Assembly: GCF_036370855.1 (NCBI RefSeq)
Contig: NC_088099.1
Coordinates: forward strand, 28,301,501 to 28,365,500
DNA: 64,000 nt
Origin: Dromaius novaehollandiae
Taxonomy: Eukaryota; Chordata; Aves; Casuariiformes; Dromaiidae
Reading direction: 5' to 3'
The notes beneath the pieces were generated by a model. The model made no database searches. It was not told the DNA's origin and saw nothing but the letters and a program-made list of their open reading frames with translations. Shown here in pieces: positions 48,290 to 57,725 of the stretch (positions within the stretch are counted from its first letter, which is position 1; each line of letters starts with the position of its first letter). Made by a program: the position numbers and the translations under genes.

Positions 48290-51200
48290 CTGTTTTAATT
48301 GAAGGCACTGCAAGGCAGCATTTAGCCAAGGCTTCAGTAACTATGACCGCAGTAAGTGTAACAGGCAAACAGGAAAATGCAAAATCTAACAATTATAAAG
48401 CAGATGTGTTTTTTCTCTAAGGCTTTGGTATCATTGTAGGCTTAGCCACCATCTTTCACAAGGTGACACTGGAGGGATTTGAACAGACTTCCTTAATAGT
48501 CCTGTTGGAGTTCTGCCAGATGGACTTTTAAGGATGCAGCAGCCACTGTAACATTAGTGAAAACAGTTATTTTTTTTCTCATCTGTGGAGACGAGCCATT
48601 TAGAATACTGGGCACAAGGAATTAAGAGACAAAAGAGACCTGAAAGGAAGCTGCCAGCCCATGAGACTGATTAGAAAATGGACTCAAAATGAGTTCCTGT
48701 CCCTAACTACTCTCACTGATAACACCTGTCGAGTGTTGGGCCTTACTACTTCTTCCAAGGTGTCTTCCCTTTCCCTTCTCATAACCAAAACTCTTCTACA
48801 GACTCTTGTCTGCTTCCTCAGTAGAAAACAATCACTCTTCGGTCTGACACTCATCTCTAATTCTATTTCAAATTTAGTAGACAGGTTAATCTTCCTTTCC
48901 CATCTGTCAGACGACATTGCTTCCTTTCTTTGGTTATCTCCTCACCTACTATATCAAGTTCAGACTTCTTGTTCAGATTTTTTTTCTTTATTTCCCTTGA
49001 ATGCATTTCTTGTTGCATCTTTTCACTTTTACCACCAAAGCCTTTTAGATTGCTCCACCACCCTTTTCTCTTTCTTTCCTTCACACCATTTTATAGCTGT
49101 TTTCTGGGCTGGAATGTTCTTCTCGCCCCTGTGTGCCAAGGCACACTCTCTTTTCAGCCTTAGACCTTCTAGCCCTGTAAGCATCTGTGGGTAATCTCAG
49201 ATGCTAGTTGTTTTATAGGTTTGTTTATTGAATCTTTTCACCATATGGACTGGGGGCTGCAGGTGATTGTGCTTGCTACAATCCAGGCTATTTTAACAAC
49301 ACATTATCATTAGCAACTGTAATGGTCACTAGAAGCATGTGGAAATTTTACATTATTAAGACAGGGAAAATATCTGGGCATTTTAAAGGGAAAGAACAGT
49401 GATTCCTGTTTACCTTTCCTTTAGTTTTCCCCTGTAATTTCTTAGCTTTAAACAGAGAGAACATTTACAATTTGAAATCCTAGATAGGAGCAGGCTCAGA
49501 ACAGTGATTTGGAAGTGCCTATTTGTCTGTATTTCAGACTTCAGGCATGAAATAGAATTTTAAAGCCAGTGAGACTGTACTGGGAGGGAGATGAGGGAGA
49601 AAGACATTACAGTACAACATAGTATCTTCTGTTGGGCTAATCCTATATTCTTCTGCCCTCATCCAGTGGTCTTTTTTGTTATTAAAGATGAAAAGGTAGG
49701 TTTACTCTTTACTATAGCATACAAACGAAATACAAGTAATGCAGGTGGTTGTTGGAGATCGAGCTTCAGGAACTAGGTTGCAGGAGCCTCACTATCCTTA
49801 AATAGCCAGCTGGAGTTAGCCACCTGGTTGTTCCCTTTTAATGTGTCTTCCTTGCCTCTAATTGAATATAACTGAAATTGAGCTATGAACTTTGAAAATT
49901 GAAAAGTAGCAGTTTTCAAACTGGTAAAAGGAAACTGTTTCTCAAACCAATACATGCTTGGCTAGCAGAACTCTCTTCAGCAAATAGAGCAGAGGCTGAA
50001 AGCTTAGCTGGTTACTTCAAAGTGTTAAGCAGCCTAAGGAAAATAGGTCTCCTTGAAAAAGAGTTGAGTTCCAGTTGCTCAGCCTTACTCCTGAAGGAGG
50101 TCAAGATAAGGAACATTAAAATTGTGCCATTTTTTCCATAAAAGAAAGATTCATTTTACATGATCTGGCCTATGCTATACACCAGTAAGATGCCCCCAGC
50201 TGAGGAGTTGGGGTTCACCTCATTTTGTGTATCTCCCATGTCCAGTTTGGGGTGAATTACTGCTGGCCTCAGTTTCCCATTTGTCGTGTAGAGATGATAA
50301 CACCTGCATGCTCCCTCTCTTCTTTCTTTCTTGTCCCTGTAGCCTTTGAGTTCTCCAGGGCAAGCACTCAATTCTCATCCGGTCAGTACAGAACTGCTGG
50401 CACAACAAAAGCCTGAACTCTGAGAGATTCATATGCTTTACCTAACAGAAATGTGAATGTTGCTGTCTGTTGGAAACCTGCCTAGGTGGACTGAGTAATT
50501 AAAGACTTGACTTTGTGGGTGGATACAAAGAAGTTGTCCTATAATAGTGTCTACGATGCTATAGTTATGACAAATGTAAAAATACAAAGCGATGGTATGG
50601 TTTGGGGTGACTTACCTTAGTAGCTGTTCAACCTTGGCCCACACTGACTGTTGCTGATGGTGGTGTTGTGCTATTCCACTGTGTCTTTGTATTGGAAACC
50701 CTAAAATAGGGTGTAGCTGACTTAAATAACTTCCCAGTTTCAGAGTAGTCTCTGTATTTCCTAGCTATTTGTAAGCACTATAGCAGATTAAGGTATTGTT
50801 ACCACTGTCTGACACATGAATGTTCTCATCTGCCCCACGGCAAAGTTATCTGATGTTATGTGGCTGCTTCTGAAGTTTAGTTAAAATGAATTGTGTGACT
50901 CTGCACAGGAGCAGTTTCATACATTATCTTAAGTCAGGGCAATTTCTGTTGTGATCATGTTCCTATGCCCTGTCTCTCTCCCTCTGTGTTTTCCAAAAGC
51001 CTATATGTTACTGACTTTCAATGGAATTTAGGTTCCTGCATGTTTAGATGCTTCTAAAAAAAAGGGCTGACTGTTGGCACATAAAACTCTATCAGGAAAT
51101 ACACTTACTTTGTATGTAGAGTGTATAACTATGGAAAATAATGAAGCAAGGAAATGCTTTCAAGAGTGTGAAGTATATATATAATAATAAAAGAAATGAA

Positions 51201-53803
51201 GGCTTTATGATGCTGAACTGTGCTCTTCTTTAAATTCAGCTGCAACAGCTAGGTAAAAAGTTGTCAGAATTTTTTGGTTTTCCTTCCTGTCTCTTTCTCT
51301 TATGTGCGATATTTAGATGTGATAAATTATACTTGACAAAACTATTGCATTTTCACATTCTTTTCCCAAATTCCATGGGGCCCTATTCATGGTTTCAAAC
51401 AGATGAACATCCTTTTATTTCAGAGCTAAGAGCAGAGGTTGAAATTATTGAGCAGATGAGTAGCAGCAGTGGAAGCAGCTCATCGGATTCAGAGAGCTCA
51501 TCTGGGAGTGAAGATGAAAGCTCCAGCAGTGAGGGGGAAGAGCCAGCACATGTTTCCCCTTCCCAGCCACCACACCAGCAGTATAACAACAGGAATGCTG
51601 TTGCTAATGGCACCAGCAGGCCACAAGGAAGCAATCAGCTCATGAATACTCTCCGTAAGTAAAGGCTTGTGTCTTACTGCTGTGGGAACCTGCCTGAGAC
51701 CACCTATATTCTTAGCACATTAAGCTAACTCTGTGAAGTACAGTTTTCCAAATAGTTATCGAAGGGAGTTTCACAGACTGAAATATGCAGATGAGTTTTT
51801 TTAACAGAAGGCTGAGGCCTGTCTGAAGGTGTGGAAATTACTTAAGTTTGGTCCAGAGCCTGTGAACATCAGTGCAACAGCCCCCATTTACCTTGCTGAG
51901 CCTTGATTTGGGCCTCAAGGTGGAGTGAGTGGGCAGCAAAGCATCAGTGCAGGGGTATGGTGTATGGAAGAGAGGAACTATTTTAATGTGAAAACATGGA
52001 TTAGGAATAAATAGTGGGGTTATCACATGTGTCAGTTGGTTAAAAGTCAGTAGAGAAGTGTGAATGACACAAGACTGTGCTGTAATCATAAACGCACAGT
52101 CTTTGCTCTCTGTTTATTAGCTGTAATGTTTTGTCAGAGTATTTATACTGTATTTGTTTCAGCTGCATTTTCTCAAATTTCATGTTTTGAAGTGAAATTT
52201 AAAGTGCCAGATATTTGATTAAAATGCTATAGCTATGATGTTTGGAAGCATTGAGTCAATACAACTAACTCTGTTGTTTAGAAAGTGCTAATAACATTCT
52301 TAAAGAATAGTTTTGTGCTATCAGACTGTCTCAGGGGAGGTGGTGTACATCTGTGTTGTTCGTGTTTTGTGCTAGATCAGGTGTATTCTAACTCAGTTAA
52401 AATATTGCATTAACACGAAATTAGAACTTAGTTATTATAAAGCATTCCTAATTCCTCCCAAGGCATGTTTGAGTACATCTTTCAGCACCCACACATAAGG
52501 AATTGGTGGAGCTTAAATGCAGATAAATGTAAGGTTTCCAGCTTAAAGAAGACGAGTTCTGATACTATACTGACAATACTGAAAAGGGCTGCTGAAAAAC
52601 TGGAGAGGCTAGTCAGGGTGTTTTTCACTAATGAATGCCTGAGGTGACCCTTGGGTGAAATCCAGAGTTCAACAAAGTCAGTAGGACCCTTGCCTTTTTT
52701 TTTTTTTTTTTTTTTGAGGTAGGCTCTGATTAAGGCAGTAGCTTCCAAACTTTCTGGTTCTGAGATGCCTCTTCCCTGCTCCTCTTGGGCTGTGACTACA
52801 GGTACTAGATCACTGAATTTTAAGAAGCCTCTGACCTTGGGAGGGTTTGTGAACCTTTATTTGGGAACTGGTAAGGTTGCTCCTGTTTTTAGGCAGTGAT
52901 TTTCGCCCTGATTAATGTTCTTGAGCATACAAGTCTCTGGTGCCCATCTACATGGGGAGAAGCACCCCAAACCCAAGCGGGGGGGGTCAGCTTTTTTTCA
53001 GCAGGTCAATTGCCATTGCATAGCTGCTCTGGGGGGGGACCTGTGTTTGGGGCAGGTCATGAGAGAATGCTCTTGAGACCTAAGTTCAGTTACCAGAATG
53101 GGAGCATTACTTTTGCACTTTTCTACCCCTTCTCCTCCCCCAAACCAAAGAGGTCTGCTAGGCAGAGCTCGGAGACTGTAGGCTTCATCCACATCTAGGC
53201 CTTCTTGTGTCTGATCTCTCTTTGCGCTTTGTGGGAGGGCTTAGCCTTTCTTCCTCTTCACACTCTGTGTCAGCTTAGTTCAGCTGATAGCCTTGAGTTG
53301 CAATTACTCTTAACATTCTTTCTGGTTTATTGACACACGGAGGCCTTGCCTTGGCTACCCAAACCCCACTGAAACAAAAAAGTCTATTTAATAGGGTCAA
53401 TGAAGCCAGGGAAGGCCCCAGAGCCATATGCAGGAGTTTGGCTGGGTGGAGTTCCTTCCATGGCTGCTACCAAGGGGAATGCTGCTCTCCCACCAGGAGA
53501 CAGCATTTGGGAGCTGAGGCCAAGGAGTCTCGATTTGGCCTGGATCAAGCAATATAATAGCCTTGTGCAGCTTATAATGTTCTTGAGCATGATGAGCAGT
53601 TTCATTAAACAACTGAAATGATGTTTGCATTTGATTCTTGTGTTATTCTTACTTAACTTTTTTAGTTTAAATGCGACTGTTCTTTGGTTTGATTGCAATG
53701 AAATGTGAATTAACTTCTACGCCCTTGTTGTGTTTTGTTGTTTTTGTTTTCCATAGGAAATGACTTGCAGTTGAGTGAGTCTGGGAGTGACAGTGATGAC
53801 TAG
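34926..53803 (+). CDS. EAF1: EAF1, ELL-associated factor 1 (whole coding span, 6 exons)
   Basis: Exons 34926-35028, 38638-38732, 41919-42055, 44621-44787, 51424-51654 and 53757-53803 join to 780 bases, 259 residues and a TAG stop. The human protein has about 268 residues; the difference is mostly a shorter proline-rich stretch in exon 4. Residues 1 to about 112 form the EAF domain ([43 protein letters not shown]), which binds ELL proteins. A linker with [18 protein letters not shown] follows. Residues 180-207 are the Ser/Asp/Glu-rich transactivation segment, and the end SESGSDSDD is the conserved acidic tail. Family knowledge: EAF1 is a nuclear cofactor of ELL in the super elongation complex and stimulates RNA polymerase II elongation. 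Every intron is GT-AG and the frame is unbroken. Confidence 0.96.
35029..38637 (+). other. EAF1 intron 1, pyrimidine-rich 5' part
   Basis: GTGAGC to TTTAG. The first 400 bases (to about 35430) are strongly C/T-rich on the plus strand with C runs up to about 13 and degenerate repeats of a CCCCTCA/GGCACC-like unit. The CpG island continues to about 35.6 kb. The remaining 3 kb are AT-rich with no exon or repeat I recognise. Confidence 0.75.
38638..38732 (+). CDS. EAF1: EAF1 coding exon 2 of 6
   Basis: 95 bases after the acceptor TCTTTAG. The split Tyr codon is completed, giving [19 protein letters not shown] and then [12 protein letters not shown]. The donor is CCA|GTAAGT, phase 0. This is the first half of the ELL-binding EAF domain, nearly identical to the mammalian sequence as I recall it. 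Confidence 0.96.
38733..41918 (+). other. EAF1 intron 2
   Basis: AT-rich intron bounded by GTAAGT and GGCAG. It has a 16-17 base A run near 40252-40268. No coding exon, RNA gene or recognisable transposon was seen. Confidence 0.7.
41919..42055 (+). CDS. EAF1: EAF1 coding exon 3 of 6
   Basis: 137 bases after GATGGCAG. Encodes [39 protein letters not shown] and IQVKKT plus two bases of an Arg codon; donor ACAAG|GTAAAG. It completes the conserved EAF domain. Confidence 0.96.
42056..44620 (+). other. EAF1 intron 3
   Basis: Bounded by GTAAAG and TTTTAG. Unique-looking AT-rich sequence; nothing else recognised. Confidence 0.7.
44621..44787 (+). CDS. EAF1: EAF1 coding exon 4 of 6
   Basis: 167 bases after GTTGTTTTAG. 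Encodes [16 protein letters not shown], a Pro/Gln/Ser-rich linker that lacks most of the polyproline run of the human protein, then [20 protein letters not shown] and [11 protein letters not shown] plus one base; donor AGAG|GTAAAG. Confidence 0.95.
45977..45994 (+). repeat. T8G10 homopolymer pair
   Basis: Eight T followed by ten G in EAF1 intron 4. Indel-prone. Confidence 0.85.
46363..46391. repeat. Perfect 12-bp inverted repeat (hairpin)
   Basis: TTATAAAGAGCA at 46363-46374 and its exact reverse complement at 46380-46391 flank a 5-base loop. The right arm also begins a direct repeat: ATAACTTTTCTA occurs at 46388-46399 and again at 46411-46422. In EAF1 intron 4. Confidence 0.9.
48240..48298 (+). 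repeat. (AC)29 microsatellite
   Basis: A perfect AC dinucleotide repeat of about 59 bases in EAF1 intron 4, likely polymorphic. Confidence 0.95.
50220..50415 (+). mobile_element. MIR/amniote-SINE remnant in EAF1 intron 4
   Basis: GGCCTCAGTTTCCCATTTGT and GAGATGATAACACCTGC are clear MIR-core sequence in forward orientation. TCTCCAGGGCAAGCACTCAA, then GGTCAGTACAGAACTGCTGG and CACAAC, fit the downstream tail of amniote MIR-type SINEs. Confidence 0.65.
51424..51654 (+). CDS. EAF1: EAF1 coding exon 5 of 6 (Ser-rich transactivation region)
   Basis: 231 bases after TTTATTTCAG. Encodes [20 protein letters not shown] and a Ser/Asp/Glu-rich run to about residue 207, then a Pro/Gln/Asn-rich linker and [16 protein letters not shown] plus one base. 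The donor is CTCC|GTAAGT. The serine run uses mixed AGC, AGT, TCA and TCT codons, so it is not a pure microsatellite. The same frame stays open through the upstream intron to 51261. Confidence 0.95.
51655..53756 (+). other. EAF1 intron 5
   Basis: Bounded by GTAAGT and CCATAG. It contains a 21-base T run and a stretch near 52.74-52.87 kb vaguely like the end of a decayed DNA transposon (not called). No coding signal. Confidence 0.7.
52695..52715 (+). repeat. (T)21 homopolymer
   Basis: 21 T followed by GAGG in EAF1 intron 5. Confidence 0.85.
53757..53803 (+). CDS. EAF1: EAF1 coding exon 6 of 6 (terminal)
   Basis: After the acceptor TTTCCATAG, 47 bases complete an Arg codon and encode [14 protein letters not shown] followed by TAG. 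This exact acidic tail is the EAF1 signature. The rest of the exon is 3' UTR. Confidence 0.96.
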
Positions 53804-55805
53804 AGGCTGAGCCTTTGCTGATGCTGTTGCATATACATGAAGAACTAATTTACTTTGCAGTGATCCTGTTGCTTATGAAGAGGAGCTAGCACAGGGGTAG
53901 TTCCAGGAGTGGAATTTTAACAGAAAAAATGCATCACCCTCCAAAATATCAAATGCTGAAGGCAGTTTTACTTTGTGTATTAAGTGTATATTTTGTGTAT
54001 ATTCTTATTCTTTAAAGTTTTAAATAGATATGTACAGTGTGTAAGCCAATGTATGTTCCTGTCTGTTCCTTATCTGTAAGCTTAATGTGTAGCCTTTTGC
54101 AGTCATCTAAAAATTTCTTCTTTGTAGGAGATACTCAGATATGCCGGCAGAATATGTGCCATTGTAACTTGGCAGGGGGATTTTTGTATATAGGGCGAGC
54201 ATGAGCCAACAGTGAGTTTAAAAAAAAAAAAAAAGTGCAAGAGCTAGAGTGTGCATCGAAGTGGGATTGTCATAAATTAAGTTTCAACTCTAAGTTGATT
54301 TCTTAGGTTTGGGGCTTTTTTAATGTCTTTTTATTGCTATTTATGGTTGATTTGATGGACATGCTTTTAAACAGTTGGAAAAGAGAAGTCATAAAACTTT
54401 GTTCATCACAAACCTTGCTGCACCAGTGCCTTATAGCACGTTTTTTAAGCAGAGCTTGAATTCCTCCCACCTTTCACATAGGGAGCAATACTGAAAGCTC
54501 TTCAGATTGCTTTTGCAAACAAGAACTATATTTCACATACAGACCAAGTGCACTCTGAGAGCTGTTGCTTTAGCAGGATAAAATATATACATTAGTCATC
54601 TAAACACATCCAAATAAGAACCAGAGCAGCATTTTCTTGTACAACTGCAGTGTCTCATTTGACTCAGACATTCAGATCCAGATCTTCAGAAATATTTAGG
54701 AGCCTGATTCCCAGTGAAACTGTCTTGTCTCAAATACAAGATGTGGGACTTTGGAAGTTTAAGACCATAGCCCTGTTTGCAGTTTCCTAGAGAATGCAGA
54801 AAGAAGATAGAACTCAACAACAGGTGATTAAACAACAGAAGTCTCTCTCCCACTGCAATTGTTCAGGTAGACTTTAGTCCATATTGTTTGTTGGATGGGA
54901 GAAAACAAGAAATACTTGCATAGGGTGAAATTCACCTCCATTTAAGGGTGTTTAAAGGGTGCTCAGCTGGATTATCATTAACTTTCTTGCTGCCATGGAA
55001 AATGAGTGCCACCTCTTACAGGTTGAACCACAAGGCTGATTTTTTGAACCTGGAACTCAGGTGGCTCAGTAGTTCTGGTGTAATCCAGGAGAATGCAAAG
55101 CTGAATTGGATGCCTAAATGTCTGCTTTACACAGCTTTTGCCAGTCTGTTTGTGTTTTAACTCGTTTGTTTACTGAGCTCTTTTTCTTTTTTTTCTTCTT
55201 TTTTTAAGGCGTTGAAGAGCAAGGGGACATTTGAAGGGAGATTTTTATTAAATGGTTTATTTTTTTGCATTAGATATGTATTTAGGCATATTTTTGCATC
55301 ATTGTACATATGTTTAAGAATACTTGTTTTTTTTAAAGTTTTATGATGTGGGTACATATTTTAACATACAATTATGAAATATACTTGATGTAAAGTTATG
55401 AGTGATCTGATTTTTCTTTTTCCTTTTTTTTTCTTTCCTTTCCTTCTCTGAGAGTACCAGTGGTCTGTTCTGCCAAGCTGTACCAGTTTGGGATTTTACA
55501 CTTTGGGGCAAGAGATCTTCCACTGCATGGTAGTTTGTAGCCTAATTAATAGTGATACTGCTCCTGACTTTTCCCCAGCTTAAGATATGAATAAACAGGG
55601 AGGCATTCTCTGTTACCATTTCCCTGTTACTGGAGCATATCCTTGAGGTTTGTTGATGTCATTACTTATGTTTAAATGAAAAAGCGGCAGTGCAGCATTT
55701 TCTTTCTTTAGCACTTCTGGCTGCACAAGCCCTCTAAAATCCAGGACATGTCATAGGAAGTTTACTAATTTTATATAAATAAAATATAGAGAACTTAGGG
55801 TAAGG
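53804..55805 (+). other. EAF1: EAF1 3' UTR (proximal form, predicted)
   Basis: AT-rich noncoding DNA follows the stop with no coding signal. AATAAA occurs at 55590-55595 (weak downstream context) and 55778-55783 (followed by a TGATGTGAATTG-like element). The second is the more likely proximal end. Several ATTTA pentamers lie in the last 1.5 kb, which may affect mRNA stability. Confidence 0.6.
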
Positions 55806-56049
55806 CAACGCCAGGCTACACTGATGTGAATTGCGAATTTAATCATGGTTTAAATCAGCAAGTAGGAAAGCTTCATTCAGATAATGAATTTCTGCCTTGT
55901 TTTGTATTTGTACTTTGGGTGATGTTTCCCCCCCCCAAGAAGTTGGCTCTCCTCTCTGCTCGTTAGTAACCAGACCAACATATTTTCATGCACGTGCATA
56001 CCACTTTTAGACTTCTTTTGGCAAGCCTTTGTGCCCCCTGGAGATGGGT

Positions 56050-56260
56050 CACACCAGGGCCGGGCAACGGTAGCTGGTAAGCTGTTGAGCCGCGTGTCAT
56101 GTGCTGGGACTGCGTCCTCTGGCTAAGCGCGAGGCTATGGCAGCGGGCGGCTGGTGAGTAATGCCGTGTCTTGCTCATGGGTAAAAGCAGGCCTGTCCCT
56201 GCGCATGTGACCGGCCCGGCACCTCCCTGCCACAGTGCCACAAGCAGCTCCCGGTGGCTC
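56050..56260. promoter_or_regulatory. Small CpG cluster downstream of EAF1
   Basis: About 14 CpGs in 210 bases within AT-rich DNA, with TGCGCATG (half of an NRF1-type site) at 56200-56207. On the plus strand ATGGCAGCGGGCGGCTG runs into a splice-donor-like GTGAGTA at 56154. It may be an alternative or unannotated promoter. Confidence 0.35.
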
Positions 56261-57719
56261 CTGTGTCTCCTGCCGAAGGTGCTCTCTGGGATCTCCACCC
56301 TACCCGCAGCTCTCACAGGTACCTGGCATGAGTTTTGCACCACTCAACCACATGGAGACTTCAGTCGGTGACTCATAGGATCAGAAAGGCTGGCTGCCGC
56401 TGATTTACATCAGTAAGTATATATTAAAGCCATTACCTAGCCTGACGTTTTCACTGAGGTTCTTAAGTGTTACGTTTCATACATTGAGAAGTAGTAAATG
56501 TTGCCTATCTCTTTTTGTTATTTGTTGCTCGTGCTTTGCAGCAAGTTCTATTCAGATGGAAATTAGATTTCAAATAGCTTGCAGAAAAGTGGTTATTTAG
56601 AATTCTTTTAATTAGTTGACTGGCAATATCTTAAACATGCTGGAAAAATAAGTTGACTAAAACATGCTTTGATTAAACCTGTTAATGAAACAAAATATCA
56701 CTGATTATTTCTGGTAGATTCTGATCTTGGAAGATTTTAAAACTAGCAGATCTTATCATCTCATGGTAATTTTTACACAAGAAATAGAAACTTCTTTTTT
56801 ATTTTCCAGTTAGTTTAAATATGAGTAAACAGTACATATTGAATGCAATTTTCTGAATAAACTGAAACTAAGAAAATATTTCTTTGCATTCATGGGAGAG
56901 CCTTCTGCTGGCTGTTGCAAGGTTAGCAGCTCAAGACATTATGGTTTCTGTTCGGTGACTTCATTTCAGTGGTCTAACTTTGCTGAAAACGTCACCAGCG
57001 AACGTGGCCTGGTTATGCCTTTTTCCCATAATTGGAACAGTTCTACTATCAATAGGCAATAATGTTTTTAATTGATTCAATTAGGTTGTCATAATTTCAA
57101 TTATAGTTACTAATTATGTTTTTGAATAAAAAGTTCTAGTTTCAAAAGGAGTAAATGCAGTCATCTGCTTGTCCATCTTGGACAGCTTAAAAAAAGACTG
57201 TAACGATGCCTGAGCTCATGTTTGAAACTGTAGTTGCTCGCAGAAAAGCTCCCACCCACCTTCTGCCCTGATTTCCCCCCTGAGGGCCACCAGACCTGAC
57301 AAAACAGGCACGGCTTGAGTCACCAGAGCTAAACTGCACTCAGGGTCAGCACATGGCAAAACATGGCCTAGTCTCTTGATGAGAGTCACAAGGTGTTAGC
57401 GGTGCAGCAATGCCATTTCCTGTTCCACCAAAGCACCCCCCCCCCATAAGTCTTGGCTTAACCAGTTTCATTGAGAGGAAAGTAATAGGAAAATGTTGCT
57501 TGTTTGCTTGGGCATTTGTGGAATAAATATGTGCTAGGAATAGCTCAAAGCTTCATTGTGGGTAATACACCTATTTTGGAGATACTATGTCTAAGTTGAT
57601 TTGCATAGTTTGTTTTATTATAGACTAGACATATGGCTGTTTATAATTGCATATAAAAATAATTTGCTGTGCAAAGCATTATAGCTTTTTTTCTCTCTCC
57701 TTCAAAGTCCATTTATTTG

Positions 57720-57725
57720 AATAAA
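57720..57725 (+). terminator. Possible distal EAF1 polyadenylation signal
   Basis: AATAAA is followed after about 25 bases by a TGTGTGTC and T-rich element, the best poly(A)-site architecture seen downstream of EAF1. It would lengthen the 3' UTR to nearly 4 kb. It could equally belong to an unrelated transcript. Confidence 0.35.

Larger units (their letters stand above)
44788..51423 (+). other. EAF1 intron 4
   Basis: The longest intron (6.6 kb), bounded by GTAAAG and TTTCAG. It holds an (AC)n microsatellite, a T/G homopolymer pair, a perfect hairpin near 46.37 kb, a possible LTR-like fragment near 46.9 kb and a MIR-like SINE near 50.3 kb. A stop-free stretch at 48661-49194 lies in pyrimidine-biased sequence and shows no protein family. 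Confidence 0.7.

Noticed and set aside
48661..49194. 177-codon plus-strand frame in EAF1 intron 4
   Set aside because: Lies in pyrimidine-biased sequence, which suppresses stop codons; the Ser/Leu/Phe-rich text has no domain and the frame is inside an intron.
52741..52870. Possible end of an old hAT-type DNA transposon
   Set aside because: Only a loose resemblance to TTCCAAACTTT-type termini; no paired inverted end or target duplication found.
56024..56045. CTCF-like core (CCAGGGGGCAC on the minus strand)
   Set aside because: Matches only the inner part of the consensus; the outer bases do not fit.
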